From Aradus depressus (taxonomy: Eukaryota; Arthropoda; Insecta; Hemiptera; Aradidae), in assembly GCA_963662175.1 (NCBI GenBank), contig OY759224.1:21151489-21215488 (forward strand): a DNA stretch of 64,000 nt, given 5' to 3'. Positions 43,860 to 54,530 of this stretch are shown here, one piece after another. The notes below the pieces were generated by a model. The model saw only the letters and a program-made list of their open reading frames with translations, was not told the origin of the DNA and made no database searches. Both the position numbers and the translations under genes were made by a program. The first letter of the stretch is position 1. Each line of letters opens with the position of its first letter.

Positions 43860-45275
43860 GGAATTAACTTTCTAATGCCTTGAAGAAATTATAAACAATT
43901 TAAAAAATACAAACTTCAACTGAAAATCTTTATTTTAGAGAAAACGCTCTATTCGGAAGCGGATGATTTTTTACTCATTGATATAATTTATTTTATATAC
44001 ATATATTTATTATTAATAACCATGATTTTGTTTCATATTCAACAACATTATTTTAATGTCCGAATACATTTTTTGCGTTCTGCGTTGATATAGTGGAAAT
44101 ACTAATAAATAAAATAAAATGATAGATAAAACTTATAGTAAGGAAAGGGGAAAAAATCTACATTTGCGAAACATATAAATGATATGGGTCACTCATTCAA
44201 TGAAACAACCGGCATAAAATACCTCCACTTATGTGAAAAAGGTAGACCATTAGATTCTCTGGAACAGCTAGAAATTAATAGGACTCGAAAAAAAATGGGA
44301 ATTGTTTAAACGACCTGACACACTTAAAATTTTCTCCTTTGTTAATCCCTTTCAGCTAACAAATATCCATGGCAATATTAACCTAGGTTAAATAATTTCC
44401 TACTTAGACATATAGTATCTATATATTGTACATTTGTTATATTGTTTTCTTGGAATGTTAGTTTTTGGTTTTATTTTAATTTAATTTAATTGTTTTTCAA
44501 ATAAGTGCACAGTTAGCTATTACAGTTAGAATAGGGACTTCCACCCCCCTGGTTTTACGAGAGGAAGGGGACCATTTCACCTCAGGTACTCTTAGGTTAA
44601 TATAAATATGTATGCCTGGCAAATATCTGAATTATTGTTGAACATTGTGCTGACGATGGCGTAAGCCGAAACCGGTACACATTCAAGTATATGTTTGTGG
44701 AATTAGACAATATAAGTGTTAAAAAAAAAAGTGTTTTATCTATCATTTTATTTTATTAACATTATTTCATATTTACCCTTCATTTTTATTTTCTTCTCCA
44801 AGTTCCTCCACACCTCCTTCCTATAAGATCTGTCAAATCTACTTTTTGTTTATTTTCATTACTAATATATTTATTTTGTATTAGTTATTTACTAATTTAT
44901 ATTGTTTTTGTTTTCACTTTCTTTTCTATATTTTGCACGTTGTTACCTGAGGAAGGGTCAAAAGAACGTCCCGAAATATCGTCATGAAAAAGACACTTCT
45001 GGAAGAATTATAATAAAAATATTTATCATAATTTTAATTATAATTGAATACTGTATTTATTAATATTATTATTTATTGTATAAATTATTTTCTAGTATTT
45101 ATTTAGTCATTTTTTCATTTATTTTACTTTATTGTTATTAGTAATATGACAAGGTTATAACTGTTTATGTACATATCTAATTTATAAGCTATTTTGATTT
45201 ACCTATACATTATTGTGACATATCCTATTACCATATTATGTTTTAATGTAAATAAATATTATTATCATCATAATT
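43860..45275 (+). mobile_element. LINE-like 3' end with hammerhead-like motifs
   Basis: Near 43900-43960 the frame resembles the (F)KxxLxxxL end seen at the C-terminus of many LINE ORF2 proteins, and the same block is at 59270-59310. A UTR follows with ccaagttcctccacacct (44800), gaacgtcccgaaatatcgt (44964) and a T-rich body ending aaataaatattattatcatc. The hammerhead-like unit 44647-44681 and its shared flank lie inside. The assembly may be two elements side by side rather than one. Confidence 0.45.
44647..44681 (+). ncRNA. Hammerhead-ribozyme-like motif, all core bases kept
   Basis: Order: GTG (44647-44649), CTGACGA (44650-44656), an extra U, GGC-GUAA-GCC (stem II with a GNRA tetraloop), GAAA (44668-44671), CCGG palindrome (44672-44675), UA (cleavage after 44677), then CACA pairing back to the U-GTG for stem I. 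Flanking ACCGGU makes a 6-base palindrome that could pair two molecules. Downstream, ttgtggaattagacaatat is shared with other copies. The extra U after the core is unusual relative to the textbook hammerhead but is constant in this family. Confidence 0.6.
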
Positions 45276-45324
45276 AAACTAAAAGTGCTACTAATGATGT
45301 GAAATTTTAACTAAATAAATAAAC

Positions 45325-45450
45325 CCGGTTAGGCAAAATTTAGGACTCAGACAGTAGAGTCGGGCTGATGTTCATCAGAGCAATGAAAGAGCGCTAGGCC
45401 TTGTAGGTAAAGCACCGACATGAAGAAGGCATGAATTACAATAACTAACT
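45325..45450 (+). mobile_element. SINE 3' fragment
   Basis: Runs from ggttaggcaaaatttaggactcagacagtagagtcgggct to caataactaacta. The 3' hairpin arms are mutated (catcagagcaatgaaagagcgctagg). Confidence 0.7.
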
Positions 45451-45769
45451 AATTTAATTGCGGAAATATATATATTTAAAAAATGGGCGTCCCAATCGAG
45501 CTGAAGTGAAAACAATTTTATTATGCTTTCTAATCCTCAGGCGACTGGAGGGGACTCGGAATATGGTTTTCAAATGTCCCCAATAATTACTAATGTGAAT
45601 AATGTTTATCGTCTGTCCTTTGGTACAACACTTCCAAGATTATAAGTGAATTTTTGACTAAATCTGTAAAGTTGTTATCCTAACACATAGATAACAAAAT
45701 GTAAAAACGAAATTCAGCTTAAATTAAAAACAAAAATAAGAAATTCGATATTGTGTTTCATCGGAATAT

Positions 45770-46230
45770 CTTATCCCCCGCAGATTCCTAAAATGGAAAG
45801 AAAAATCATGTCTAATGAATGCATTGACACGAAATTTTATTTATAGATTCAAAACCCTATAAGGACACCCATTAATTTTTGGCGGTGCAGCCTAAGGTAA
45901 GGGGAAGCTCAACTAAAAAAAAAATTAACTGCTCATTTAATGAATGTATTGATATAAAATTTTACATTTAAATTCAAAACCCCATAAGGACAGCATCTCA
46001 TAATTTTTCGCGAAATTGGCCTAATGGAAGGAGATCCAGCGGAGAGGATGTCGACAGAAAAACCCTTGTAACTGTCGATGTAATGATTGTATCGACACAA
46101 AATTTAGTATGATTCAGAAGTCCAAGTGTAAGTCAACTATTGATTTTTAGCCGAAACGGTCGATTGATTCTAGAGGTAATAATTCGTGCTGAGAAAGTTC
46201 TTGGCTGATTCGAAACATTTTTTGAAATGA
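45770..46230 (+). repeat. Dispersed module repeat, three consecutive units
   Basis: The blocks aatgcattgacacgaaatttta, aatgtattgatataaaatttta and aatgattgta-tcgacacaaaattta are spaced about 125-150 bp apart, each followed by an aaaaccc(t/c)ataagga-like block except the last, which has the end segment (caactattgatttttagccg). Confidence 0.65.
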
Positions 46231-46316
46231 AAATAAAATAATATTTTATTATCTTTTCTATCATATATATTATTAACTAAACCCTAAATTCACTAATAAA
46301 CTGTATTTTATCATAC

Positions 46317-46368
46317 CATCCTCTGGAGAAAACTGACGCGTACCAGCTGTACCTCCACTGTCCTCCAT
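46317..46368 (-). CDS. Possible first coding exon (ankyrin gene)
   Basis: ATG 46368-46366 opens MEDSGGTAGTRQFSPED plus one base before a donor GATG|GTATGA. It is the only start-codon exon-like segment seen upstream of the ankyrin exon on the same strand. Its phase (1) does not fit the terminal exon directly (which needs phase 0), so at least one more exon would be required. Low confidence. Confidence 0.25.
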
Positions 46369-46654
46369 ACAAATAGTTATCTTCTGACGACTCCACATTA
46401 AATACAAATTGATAATATGTCATCAACCACAAATAACAATGCGGTTAATAATTTTTATATAAATCTGATATTATTAACCAAATTAAAGAATATTCTCAGT
46501 TCATTTTGATTTTATTTGTACCCTTATCTTTTGGTAGATTGCCTTACTTGCAACAAATAAATATTATGAACTTACGCAATTATTCTTGCTATTTTATTCA
46601 TTTCTTTCAACTTATTTTTATTTGTTCTTCTGTGCTATTCGAACAAAAACTTTA

Positions 46655-47505
46655 TCAATACCAGACAAAAATAACTACTGTCTGGACCTTGAAACCCAAG
46701 ATCGGGGTAAGCTGGTCTGGTTCATAGACGGCTCAAAAACCGAGAAAGGAGTTGGAGCTGGAATACATGGGAGGACAGTCAAGGGAGGTACTAGTATATT
46801 CCTAGGTGTGTATCCCACCGTGTTCCAAGCTGAAGTATATGCCATCCTCGGGTATGCCTGGCTCATCAAGAGACGGAACATCAGGGGAGGGCAGATACTG
46901 ATATTGTCTGACAGCCAAGCAGCGCTGCAAGTATTGCAAGCTGTCAATATAGATTCCAAAATCGTCCGGGAATGCCTTCAAGCACTAGAGTCCCTGACGG
47001 ACCAAAATAGAGTAGAGTAGGGATGGGCGCCAGGACATCAGGGGTTTGAGGGCAACGAAAGGGCTGATCAACTAGCTGACAGAGGACCCATAGGACCGGA
47101 AGCCTTCTGCGGGATCTCTAAAAGCACCGCAAGGACGGCAATAAAAGTTGGCTGACCAGGAAACACATCTAGTTCTGAAGAGGGGTCCCAAAGCAAAGAC
47201 ATTCAAAACTCTTTGTTGCAGAACCCTCAGAGAAAAAGAGTCGAGCCCTATGTCTTAGAACTATGACTGATCGACACTGTCATATGAACAAACACCTACA
47301 CAATATGGGCATCGCTAGGAGCCCTCTGTGTAGGAAATGTGGCGAGGAAAATGAAACTCCGGTTCATATTCTAAGCCAGTTTAAGGCACTAGACAGCAGA
47401 TTTTACTGCTTTGGGTCTGCCATAACGGAACCGAAGCAGGTAATGGAGGGAATCTGCAGTAGAATCCTGGACTTTGTTAAAGATACAGGGTTGTTGTAAG
47501 GATCA
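46655..47505 (+). pseudogene. LINE ORF2 3' part with RNase H domain
   Basis: A complete RNase H fold is readable: WFIDGSKTEKGVGAG (first Asp), FQAEVYAI (Glu), ILSDSQAAL (Asp) and GNERADQLAD (last Asp). It is followed by LRTMTDRHCHMNKHLHNMG and a CRKCGEENETPVHIL zinc-knuckle-like tail (its final Cys is lost), then the stop at 47499. An in-frame TAG near 47018 and a frame break near 47150-47260 show it is dead. The RNase H plus CCHC tail suits I, LOA or R1-group LINEs. No reverse transcriptase precedes it, so it is a 5'-truncated insertion. Confidence 0.8.
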
Positions 47506-48404
47506 ACACCCGAAGGCACACAATAGGTCTACTCTGACCGCGGTGATATCATAAACCCTCGGGGAAAACAAAATAAAAATTCGAAAATAAACAGCATTTT
47601 TGAAGATTACATTACTAGAAAGAGAGAGAGAGAGAAAACTACCTTTTTATTTTTATTGTATGTCGCAAAATAAATCAACAATAATAGTGTATTATTTAAA
47701 AAAAACCTTGCCCACCACCGTTTATATGTACTATATATATTTTTTCAATTATTAAATTTTATACAATTTTATTTCTCTTGATCGAAATGTGTATTGAGAC
47801 AATTGTAAATGTCCTATTTTGATGTGGCAATACATTTGGAAAAATAATTAAGGTTTCTGAAATTAAAACAAGAAAAATATATAATAATATAATTCAAAAA
47901 TCTTTTAATATTTACATTAGTAACAATTACTATGAAACATTATTTATAGAATACATTTGTATAGATGTAATTTACAAAAGAAAATATGAAAATAAAATAT
48001 GTACACTCTGAGAAAAAGCTATGTATATATATGTATATGTAGGACTAATGAAATATATTAAACATAAATAAATTTATATTTGAATAAATAATACATGAAA
48101 CAAACTGACTTCTGATAATATTAGGCATTTATAAATATTTTATTTTTTTAATACAAATATTGTTACATATTATTTCAACGTGGCTATAATTTGCTGTAAA
48201 ACGGAAGCTGTAATACTGGATAACATTCTGCAAATTGTCGCAAAAATTAAAAAACATTTTTTTTTATCACGAACAACTGTCCATTGTGGGCGGAGCAGAA
48301 GACTCCAGGAAAGAGATCATTGTATTTTTTCCCGGAAGAAGGACTTAAGATGATAGTTTTGAGATATTTCAGTTTAAAACTATTTTATTAAGTCAAATAA
48401 AAGG
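47506..48404. other. LINE 3' UTR remnant, then AT-rich DNA
   Basis: The first ~80 bp (ggatcaacacccgaaggcac ... aaaccctcggggaaaac) is probably the LINE's UTR. The rest is AT-rich with a (GA)n run near 47619-47634. Nothing else was recognised. Confidence 0.4.
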
Positions 48405-48547
48405 GAGCACCGGTAGCGTGCTTGCCCTCACAGATCAAGATCGCGTTTTCGAATCCCGGCCGAGGCCTTTAGATTTTTTATCTGGGAGGTGAAAAAACCT
48501 TGAGCACGCCGTTCTTCGGATGAGACATTAAGCGATGGTCTAGAGCT
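48405..48547 (+). mobile_element. SINE 5' part, GG-stem type
   Basis: Head gcaccggtagcgtgcttgcc (A box partly deleted), B box ttttcgaatcccggccgag, hairpin agattttttatctgggaggtgaaaaaacctt, then ccgttcttcgg to gatggtctagag, where it stops. Confidence 0.8.
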
Positions 48548-48793
48548 ATATAATTATTTATATAGTGCCATCAATATCATTTCTTCTAGAAAATGTGGAC
48601 TTAACTCATTCTGTAATGTCTAATTTCCGATTAAAATGTTGAATATTAAGTTTTAACGTTTTGTAGGATTTAATAGGTGTACATAGACAATCATAATTTA
48701 ATTTAATTTTTTTTTTTATGAACTAAGGCCTTCTTCTGGGAAGCGATAGAATTATATCATATGTGATATACTACGATTATATATCATTTTAAA

Positions 48794-49144
48794 GAGGGCG
48801 CCGGTAGCTCAGTGGTATGCGTGCTTGACTTCTGAGCTCAAGGTCGTGGGTTCGTAGCCCGACCGAGGCCCTTAGTTTATTTTATCTGGGAGGTAAAATA
48901 AACTTAAGCACGCCGTCCTTCGGATGGGACGTTAAGCGATGGTCCCGAGCCTGTACGATGTCAGGTACTCGTTAAAGATCCCTACCCTAGATGAATAAAA
49001 ATTTAGGGTAGGCAAAATTTAGGACTCCCACAATAAATTCGGGCTCATGTCCACCAGAGTGACGAAAGAGCGCTCTGGTAGTAGGCGATATGACCTCGTA
49101 GTTAAAGCCCGGGCATGAGTCATAAAACCTAACCTAACCTAACC
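48794..49144 (+). mobile_element. Full-length tRNA-derived SINE with target duplication
   Basis: The copy is 351 bp, flanked by the direct repeat tatcattttaaa (48782-48793 and 49145-49156), so both ends are defined. Layout: A box tagctcagtggta, B box ggttcgtagcc, the internal hairpin agtttattttatctgggagg with right arm taaaataaact, a central body, a 3' hairpin ccagagtgacgaaagagcgctctgg, then catgagtcataaaacctaacctaacc. The head is Pol III-type (internal promoter). There is no coding capacity, so it depends on a LINE for movement. The (AACCT)n tail is the complement of TTAGG. Confidence 0.95.
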
Positions 49145-49909
49145 TATCATTTTAAAAATGCATTGATCAAACAGGGGTAAGTTATATAGAACGATATTCA
49201 ATTAAAAAAATAGAGTGTAATGGTATTGAGAGTAATAAATACTTTTGTTGTATTTACTGAAAAAGGTAAATTTGAAAAAAAAAAAAAAATTGAAAAACAA
49301 ATAACAAAGTCGTAAATAATATAATACCAGTATTATGAATATTTACATATTGACTACTAACATAAATAAATATTTGTTGAAATATACTGAGTATTCCTCC
49401 ATGCTTTATTTGTTTATTTTTTTACTATACGAAGCTAAATTAATAAATAAAGTTACACATTTATGTATAAATATATAATTCAAAATAATGTTTTATTTAC
49501 AATCAACCATTTGTCTTTTAATAATTTCTTCATAATTCAAAGAAATTTACAGCATGATTTTATCAAAATTATAGTTTTTAATTTTTATATCATAATAAAA
49601 TAATATAGATACATCTATACATACATAAATGTATTGATAAAAATTGAAAATTTAAGCAAACTTCGAAATATATAACTCAAACTACTGAAATAATTTTACT
49701 TGCGAAATTTGAAGTCTCTATTGATTGCAATTTGCTGTGTTCATAACAAAGTATGGTATACCAAATTTGGGCAAAATCTATTCATTAGTTTAGGAGATAT
49801 GAACGATAGACATAAACACATTTTCCAGAAATGATCTCATTTTGATCTCATTCTTAAAACATGAAGTTATTTATTTTATTGTTTTATTTCATATACATAG
49901 CAAAACAAG

Positions 49910-50147
49910 GGCGCCGGTAGCTCAGAGGTTGAGCATGCCGTCCTTCGGATGGGAGATTAAACGATGCTCCCGAGCCTGTACAATGTCAGGTACTCGTTAA
50001 AACCACCCCTACCCAACCTTAGATGAATAAAATTTTGACAGTCCCATAGAAGAGTCGGACTCATGTCTACCAGAGTGACGAAAGAGTGCTCTGGTAGTAG
50101 GCGATATGACGTAGTGGTTACAATACGGTTACAATAACTAACTATAC
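49910..50147 (+). mobile_element. SINE copy lacking the B box and hairpin
   Basis: gggcgccggtagctcagagg joins directly to ttgagcatgccgtccttcgg, a ~90-bp deletion of the region between A box and the body. The 3' end is caataactaacta. Confidence 0.85.
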
Positions 50148-50412
50148 GGCTAAAAAAATAAAAATTGTTGTACTTTTTCTGTCACACTATTGTCCCCTAG
50201 CTCAGGCAACAGGCGGAGTTTATTCGTCCCAATAAGAAAAAAAAACTATATCGTCTACTTGAAAAAAGTATTTTTTTCGGTTTTGATTTCCAGTTATCTT
50301 GGGGAAAACATAGAACGGTATCAATATAGATTGTGGCGTAGAAGGCGAAACCATAGTTAGAAAAATATACATATATTTTTTTTGGATATTGTTTATAAAA
50401 AAGGAAATTATC

Positions 50413-50484
<72 letters not shown>

Positions 50485-51105
50485 ATATACATAAAGTAAC
50501 TTATTAGATTCGGGTACCTAGCTAATAACGAGAAAAATCCATTTTCCAAAATCGGACAGGGTCGTACAACAATCAATACAAAAATTGTAAAAATTACAAT
50601 AGCTTCATACAACTACGTCTTTCGCTCTTCGTAAAGTTTACCGCGAGCTCGAATATTCGTAATAACTAGGAGGCTGATTCATACGTGCTAAAAAAACAAA
50701 AATGTGTAAAATAAAATAAATTAGCTTGTATATAGTAAAACTCAGTAAACTTGGTTAAACGGTAATTTTAATCAAATAAATTCTAAATTCAAAAAATATT
50801 TGAAATGACATTAAATTTTAAAATTTTAAAGAGGAAATGACAATATTAAGCTTAAGAAAAAATAAATATAAATCCGTGCCCTAGTAATAACATAATGAAA
50901 AACCGATTGCGCTCCTGTGTGCTTTCTGTATATCCATGTACATAGGTAAGTCGGTAGACGTATCGAACCTACTACCAAATGCTCTAGCCAGCAGTGACAT
51001 TGGTTGTGTCTATGTGTACATCGTCGATACAAATGAAAACTATCGAATGTGAGAAAAAATATTGTCGGTGAATGAATGGCAATGAACAAATTAATCAATT
51101 AACTT
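50148..51105. other. AT-rich region with TA microsatellite
   Basis: (TA)n from 50418 to 50480 with one interruption. Long open frames here (Ile/Tyr-rich) are artefacts of the dinucleotide repeat. Otherwise nothing recognised. Confidence 0.5.
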
Positions 51106-51123
51106 TTCGGCTGTCGTCCAAAA

Positions 51124-51328
51124 CCAGTTGATCATTTGCGCTAATATTCAACAGTTGAATTATTAGGGGCTCCTAAATCCTCATACTAAATTTTATGTCG
51201 ATAAATTCATTACATCGATAGTTACTAGGATTTTTGACATATTTTTATATATGTATTTTTTTTAGTAAGAGGATTTAGGAGCCCTTATGTAAGTCAACTG
51301 TTGATTATTAGCGCTAACGGTCGACTGG
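51124..51328. repeat. Foldback of two opposed module-repeat arms
   Basis: Arms of ~65 bp (51124-51187 and 51264-51328) are inverted copies (tcaacagttga, ggctcctaaatcctc, gcgctaat shared) around a ~75-bp spacer that contains a further module block (atgtcgataaattcattacatcg). Confidence 0.75.
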
Positions 51329-51462
51329 TTTAGGAGAAGCGAAACGTTAATTGATTAATTCGTTCTGGGGAAGTACATTGTGATTTACCGATGGTTTTTT
51401 TATTTTTTGATGATTAGGTGAAAAAAAATAGTAATTTTCACATTAGATAGTTTACATTTCTA

Positions 51463-52028
51463 TGGTCACAGGCAATAAGTTGTTAAGTCGTAAAATGGCC
51501 GAAATGAGTTAAGTGTACTATGATCATCTCCCAAGTCATCTGTGCACTGTGAAGAAGTTGGGAGCACTCTAATACTTTCAGAATTATAAAGATGTGGGTT
51601 TCTTGATATCTCGTAAAATTGTGTATGTTCTCGGTTAAATCAACTTAATCTACTTCTTTGAGATAACTGTATTTAACCATTTATTCACTACGGCTGACTA
51701 CTCCAAGTCGAGAGGGCGTTTTCGGTTAAATCAACTTTAGAGGCATCATTCACGAGTATTAAAAAAATTATTGTAAATAATTATGTAAGCGTGGTCAATA
51801 ATTAGGTAAGTGATGGGGAATGATTAGGTAATTAAGGGAAAATCCAAGAAAGGATTAACAATATTCATTTTCATTCACTCCTATACATTTAGAAGGTATA
51901 TGATTAATAATTATGCAAATATAATTTATTTATTCCAAAAACTGGATTTACACGATCAATGCAAAAGTAAAAAAGTGCTGCCCTGAGAAGTTACGAAATT
52001 AGGCTTACCTATTTATTCCCTGTGACCA
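51463..52028. mobile_element. MITE family A, copy 2 (566 bp)
   Basis: Starts TGGTCACAGGCAATAAGTTG and ends CCCTGTGACCA. It is the reverse complement of 13313-13883 over its full length. Internal pieces such as cggttaaatcaactt occur twice (51635, 51722), so the element has an internal duplication. It lies just downstream of the membrane-protein gene's stop. Confidence 0.8.
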
Positions 52029-52230
52029 GAGATTTGTATCAACGGCATATAAAGTATTGATATCTGTATTGATATTGTCATAAAGTTGCCTAACAAAAAC
52101 CATACTTAAAGAAAAATATTTTTATTTTTCCCTCTTGAAACATTTCATTTCCTGACTTGAAGTAGGGTTTCCCACACAGTGTCACAGTTACAAAATAAAT
52201 AATTTTGGTACTATCTTCCTAGACTAGGTT

Positions 52231-52443
52231 CTATACAAGAGTACATATTTCCGGTGGTGTGGGGGTTCGGTTGCCCATATCAAGGTTGGTGTGATGATGA
52301 GGAGGGCCAGAACTGATGCTGCCGCCGCTCGACTGCACCAGAGAGGAGTGGTTAAGGCGAGGTGGCTCCCCCATGCAGTGGTCCTGCTGCTGGAGCGCAA
52401 GTCGTTGTTGTTGAGCCAGCGCTCGAACCGCATTCGTTTTCTC
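52231..52443 (-). CDS. Two-span membrane protein, terminal exon with PDZ-ligand end
   Basis: The acceptor gaacttttTAG precedes 52443; 70 codons then TAG at 52233-52231. Joined in phase to the exons at 57496-57372 and 60012-59927 (and possibly 61378-61355), the protein reads: a basic segment TNKYLKKSAFTRIC, a first hydrophobic span GGFFVSIPVFLTGIILYTF, a short loop QFHSTPAV, a second span ITSVLIGLGIIFCGCAMV, then HNVFVWQKEKTNAVRALAQQ and a polar cytosolic-type tail rich in Gln, Pro and His. It ends PPEICTLV, a class I PDZ-binding pattern (T-x-V). This suggests a membrane protein attached to a PDZ scaffold. I do not recognise the family. The N-terminal part is not in the window or was not found. 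The AG acceptor, phase and clean composition support it. Confidence 0.75.
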   Translation of the reverse strand, partial: EKTNAVRALAQQQRLALQQQDHCMGEPPRLNHSSLVQSSGGSISSGPPHHHTNLDMGNRTPTPPEICTLV

Positions 52444-52665
52444 CTAAAAAGTTCAAAATATATTTTAGTATTTTCAAATACATCATTACATACATTATTA
52501 ATGATACTTTTTTTTTTTTTTATACATAGCTATTTACAACTGTATACAAATAAATACAACAAGCAAATGTGCTAATAAAGAGATAATGGCAATGTCAAAA
52601 TGTCATGAGGGGAGAGATCACCCAATGGTGACACTCCCTAGTCACTGTTTTTCTCTCATTTGTAG

Positions 52666-52995
52666 CTAATCACTGTCACTGCTTCTGCTCAGGAGGTCTC
52701 TAGGCCATTGACGTTTCAGCCGTCGTTGGGGAAGTGTGGCAGAATGGAGGGCACGGACTAGAGGATTTTTGTGGGAACTAAGAAGGGAAACTATTTTTTT
52801 ATATTTGGATTTAGTGACTTCAGTGAGGAAAGGTACGTTAAGGTCAGTGTGAAGGGTTTTGATGGAGACGTAGTAAGGAGCATTGGCTATTGTGCGAAGG
52901 ATTTTGGATTGAAAGGATTGGATGCTCTGGAGATAGGAAGCCTTGGCAGAATCCCAGAGTTCAAGTACGTAAGTCCACATAGGTTTATGAGTGAA
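52666..52995 (-). pseudogene. Jockey-type LINE ORF2 C-terminal fragment
   Basis: The frame reads HKPMWTYVLELWDSAKAS, IQSFQSKILRTIANAPYYVS, LHTDLNVPFLTEV, and ends RQWPRDLLSRSSDSD and a stop. The order (K)PxWTYGxxLWG...IQxxQSKxLRxIxxAPWYV is diagnostic of the region after the reverse transcriptase in Jockey-clade LINEs. It lies 3' (in gene sense, upstream) of the membrane-protein terminal exon, in its intron. Confidence 0.8.
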
Positions 52996-53097
52996 GTGAT
53001 ACTCAACATTTTTTGCAGAGATATTGTGAAACATTTGATAAAAAATAAAGAAAAAAATGTTTTTTTAAAACATTATCTATTTCACAAAATAATTAGT

Positions 53098-53200
53098 TAT
53101 GACTCATGCCCGGCCTTTAACTACGAGGTCATATCGTCTAGTACCAGATCGCTGTTTCGTTACTCTAGTGGACATGAGCCCGACTATACTATGGGAGTTC
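53098..53200 (-). mobile_element. SINE 3' fragment
   Basis: Minus strand: ctcccatagtatagtcgggct to ggccgggcatgagtcataacta. It has the AACTA-type tail and directly abuts a module-repeat segment. Confidence 0.8.
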
Positions 53201-53204
53201 AGAC

Positions 53205-53670
53205 TGTTTGCGCTAATATTCAACAGTTAACTAAATTTTGTATCGATAAATTCATTACATCGGCAGTTATTGGAGTTATTGAGTTGAGCCCCCTCTGATC
53301 CCCTTCTTTCTTTCAGTCGATTCCGCGAAGATCGATAGTTGTTGTTCTTATGAGGTTTTGGTCACACATATAAAAACTTCGTACCGATATATCATTGATT
53401 CTATCGTCAGTTATAAGATTTTTTTATGTTAAGCCTTCTCCCTAATCCCCCTTTCCCCTTCTGTCGATTTGGCTGAAATACAACAGGTGTCATCATTAGA
53501 GGATTCTGGATTCACATGTAAAATTTCGTGTCGATACGTTCATTCTATCGTGTTCGCAGATATACAAAAACATTTTCTTTCTTTTTGTAATCTGGGGTTG
53601 AAATTCATGAACATGAAATTCCGATGAAAACTGAACATCGAATTTCTTATCGATTACATAACTTCCTCTT
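53205..53670 (-). repeat. Dispersed module repeat, four units
   Basis: Blocks resembling atcgataaattcattacatcgg (53240), taccgatatatcattgattc (53383) and tgtcgatacgttcattctatcg (53528) are spaced about 145 bp. The unit nearest the SINE has the gcgctaatattcaacagtt end. Confidence 0.65.
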
Positions 53671-53945
53671 TATTTCGTATAGCTGGGAATAGAAACCAAT
53701 AGAAAAATATTTTTCCTCCAGTTTTTTTTATCTACATTTTTAATTTTGCCCCCTTAACGAGATATTTTTAATTGAAATATTTCAAGATGGACATCCTGTG
53801 TATTTATTCCACCCAAAAAATAACAGAGATTCATCTTTCCATTAATATATAAGAAATTTACATAAAAACTGGTGACAGGCCAGCCTCAGGGCTTTTGTCG
53901 GTAAATGTTTTGTAATAATTTAATATTTTTTTAATTCCACAATAG

Positions 53946-54530
53946 TTGGCGAAATAATATAAAGAACCAGGTGGATATTGAGTAAGGAGCAGGAACGCCC
54001 AAGGAAATGGTTATATTTAGATAAAATAGAAGATGCGATACATAAATAAATAATATAAAGAACCAGGTGGATATTGAGTAAGGAGCAGGAACGCCCAAGG
54101 AAATGGTTATATTTAGATAAAATAGAAGATGCGATACATAAATAAATAATATAAAGAACCAGGTGGATATTGAGTAAGGAGCAGGAACGCCCAAGGAAAT
54201 GGTTATATTTAGATAAAATAGAAGATGCGATACATAAATAAATAATATAAAGAACCAGGTGGATATTGAGTAAGGAGCAGGAACGCCCAAGGAAATGGTT
54301 ATATTTAGATAAAATAGAAGATGCGATACATAAATAAATAATATAAAGAACCAGGTGGATTTGAGTAAGGAGCAGGAACGCCCAAGGAAATGGTTATATT
54401 TAGATAAAATAGAAGATGCGATACATAAATAAATAATATAAAGAACCAGGTGGATATTGAGTAAGGAGCAGGAACGCCCAAGGAAATGGTTATATTTAGA
54501 TAAAATAGAAGATGCGATACATAAAATGTA
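53946..54530. repeat. 96-bp minisatellite, six copies
   Basis: gaaccaggtgg recurs at 53964, 54060, 54156, 54252, 54348 and 54443. Units are almost identical; one has a single-base deletion. Since 96 is divisible by three, an open frame runs through the whole array on the minus strand, changing frame at the deletion. Confidence 0.95.

Noticed and set aside
48797..48872. tRNA gene
   Set aside because: The A and B boxes are those of a SINE head; the cloverleaf arms do not pair properly and the unit is followed by the common SINE body.
50220..50612. 130-codon minus-strand frame
   Set aside because: The central part is a (TA)n microsatellite read as Ile-Tyr repeats; no family features.
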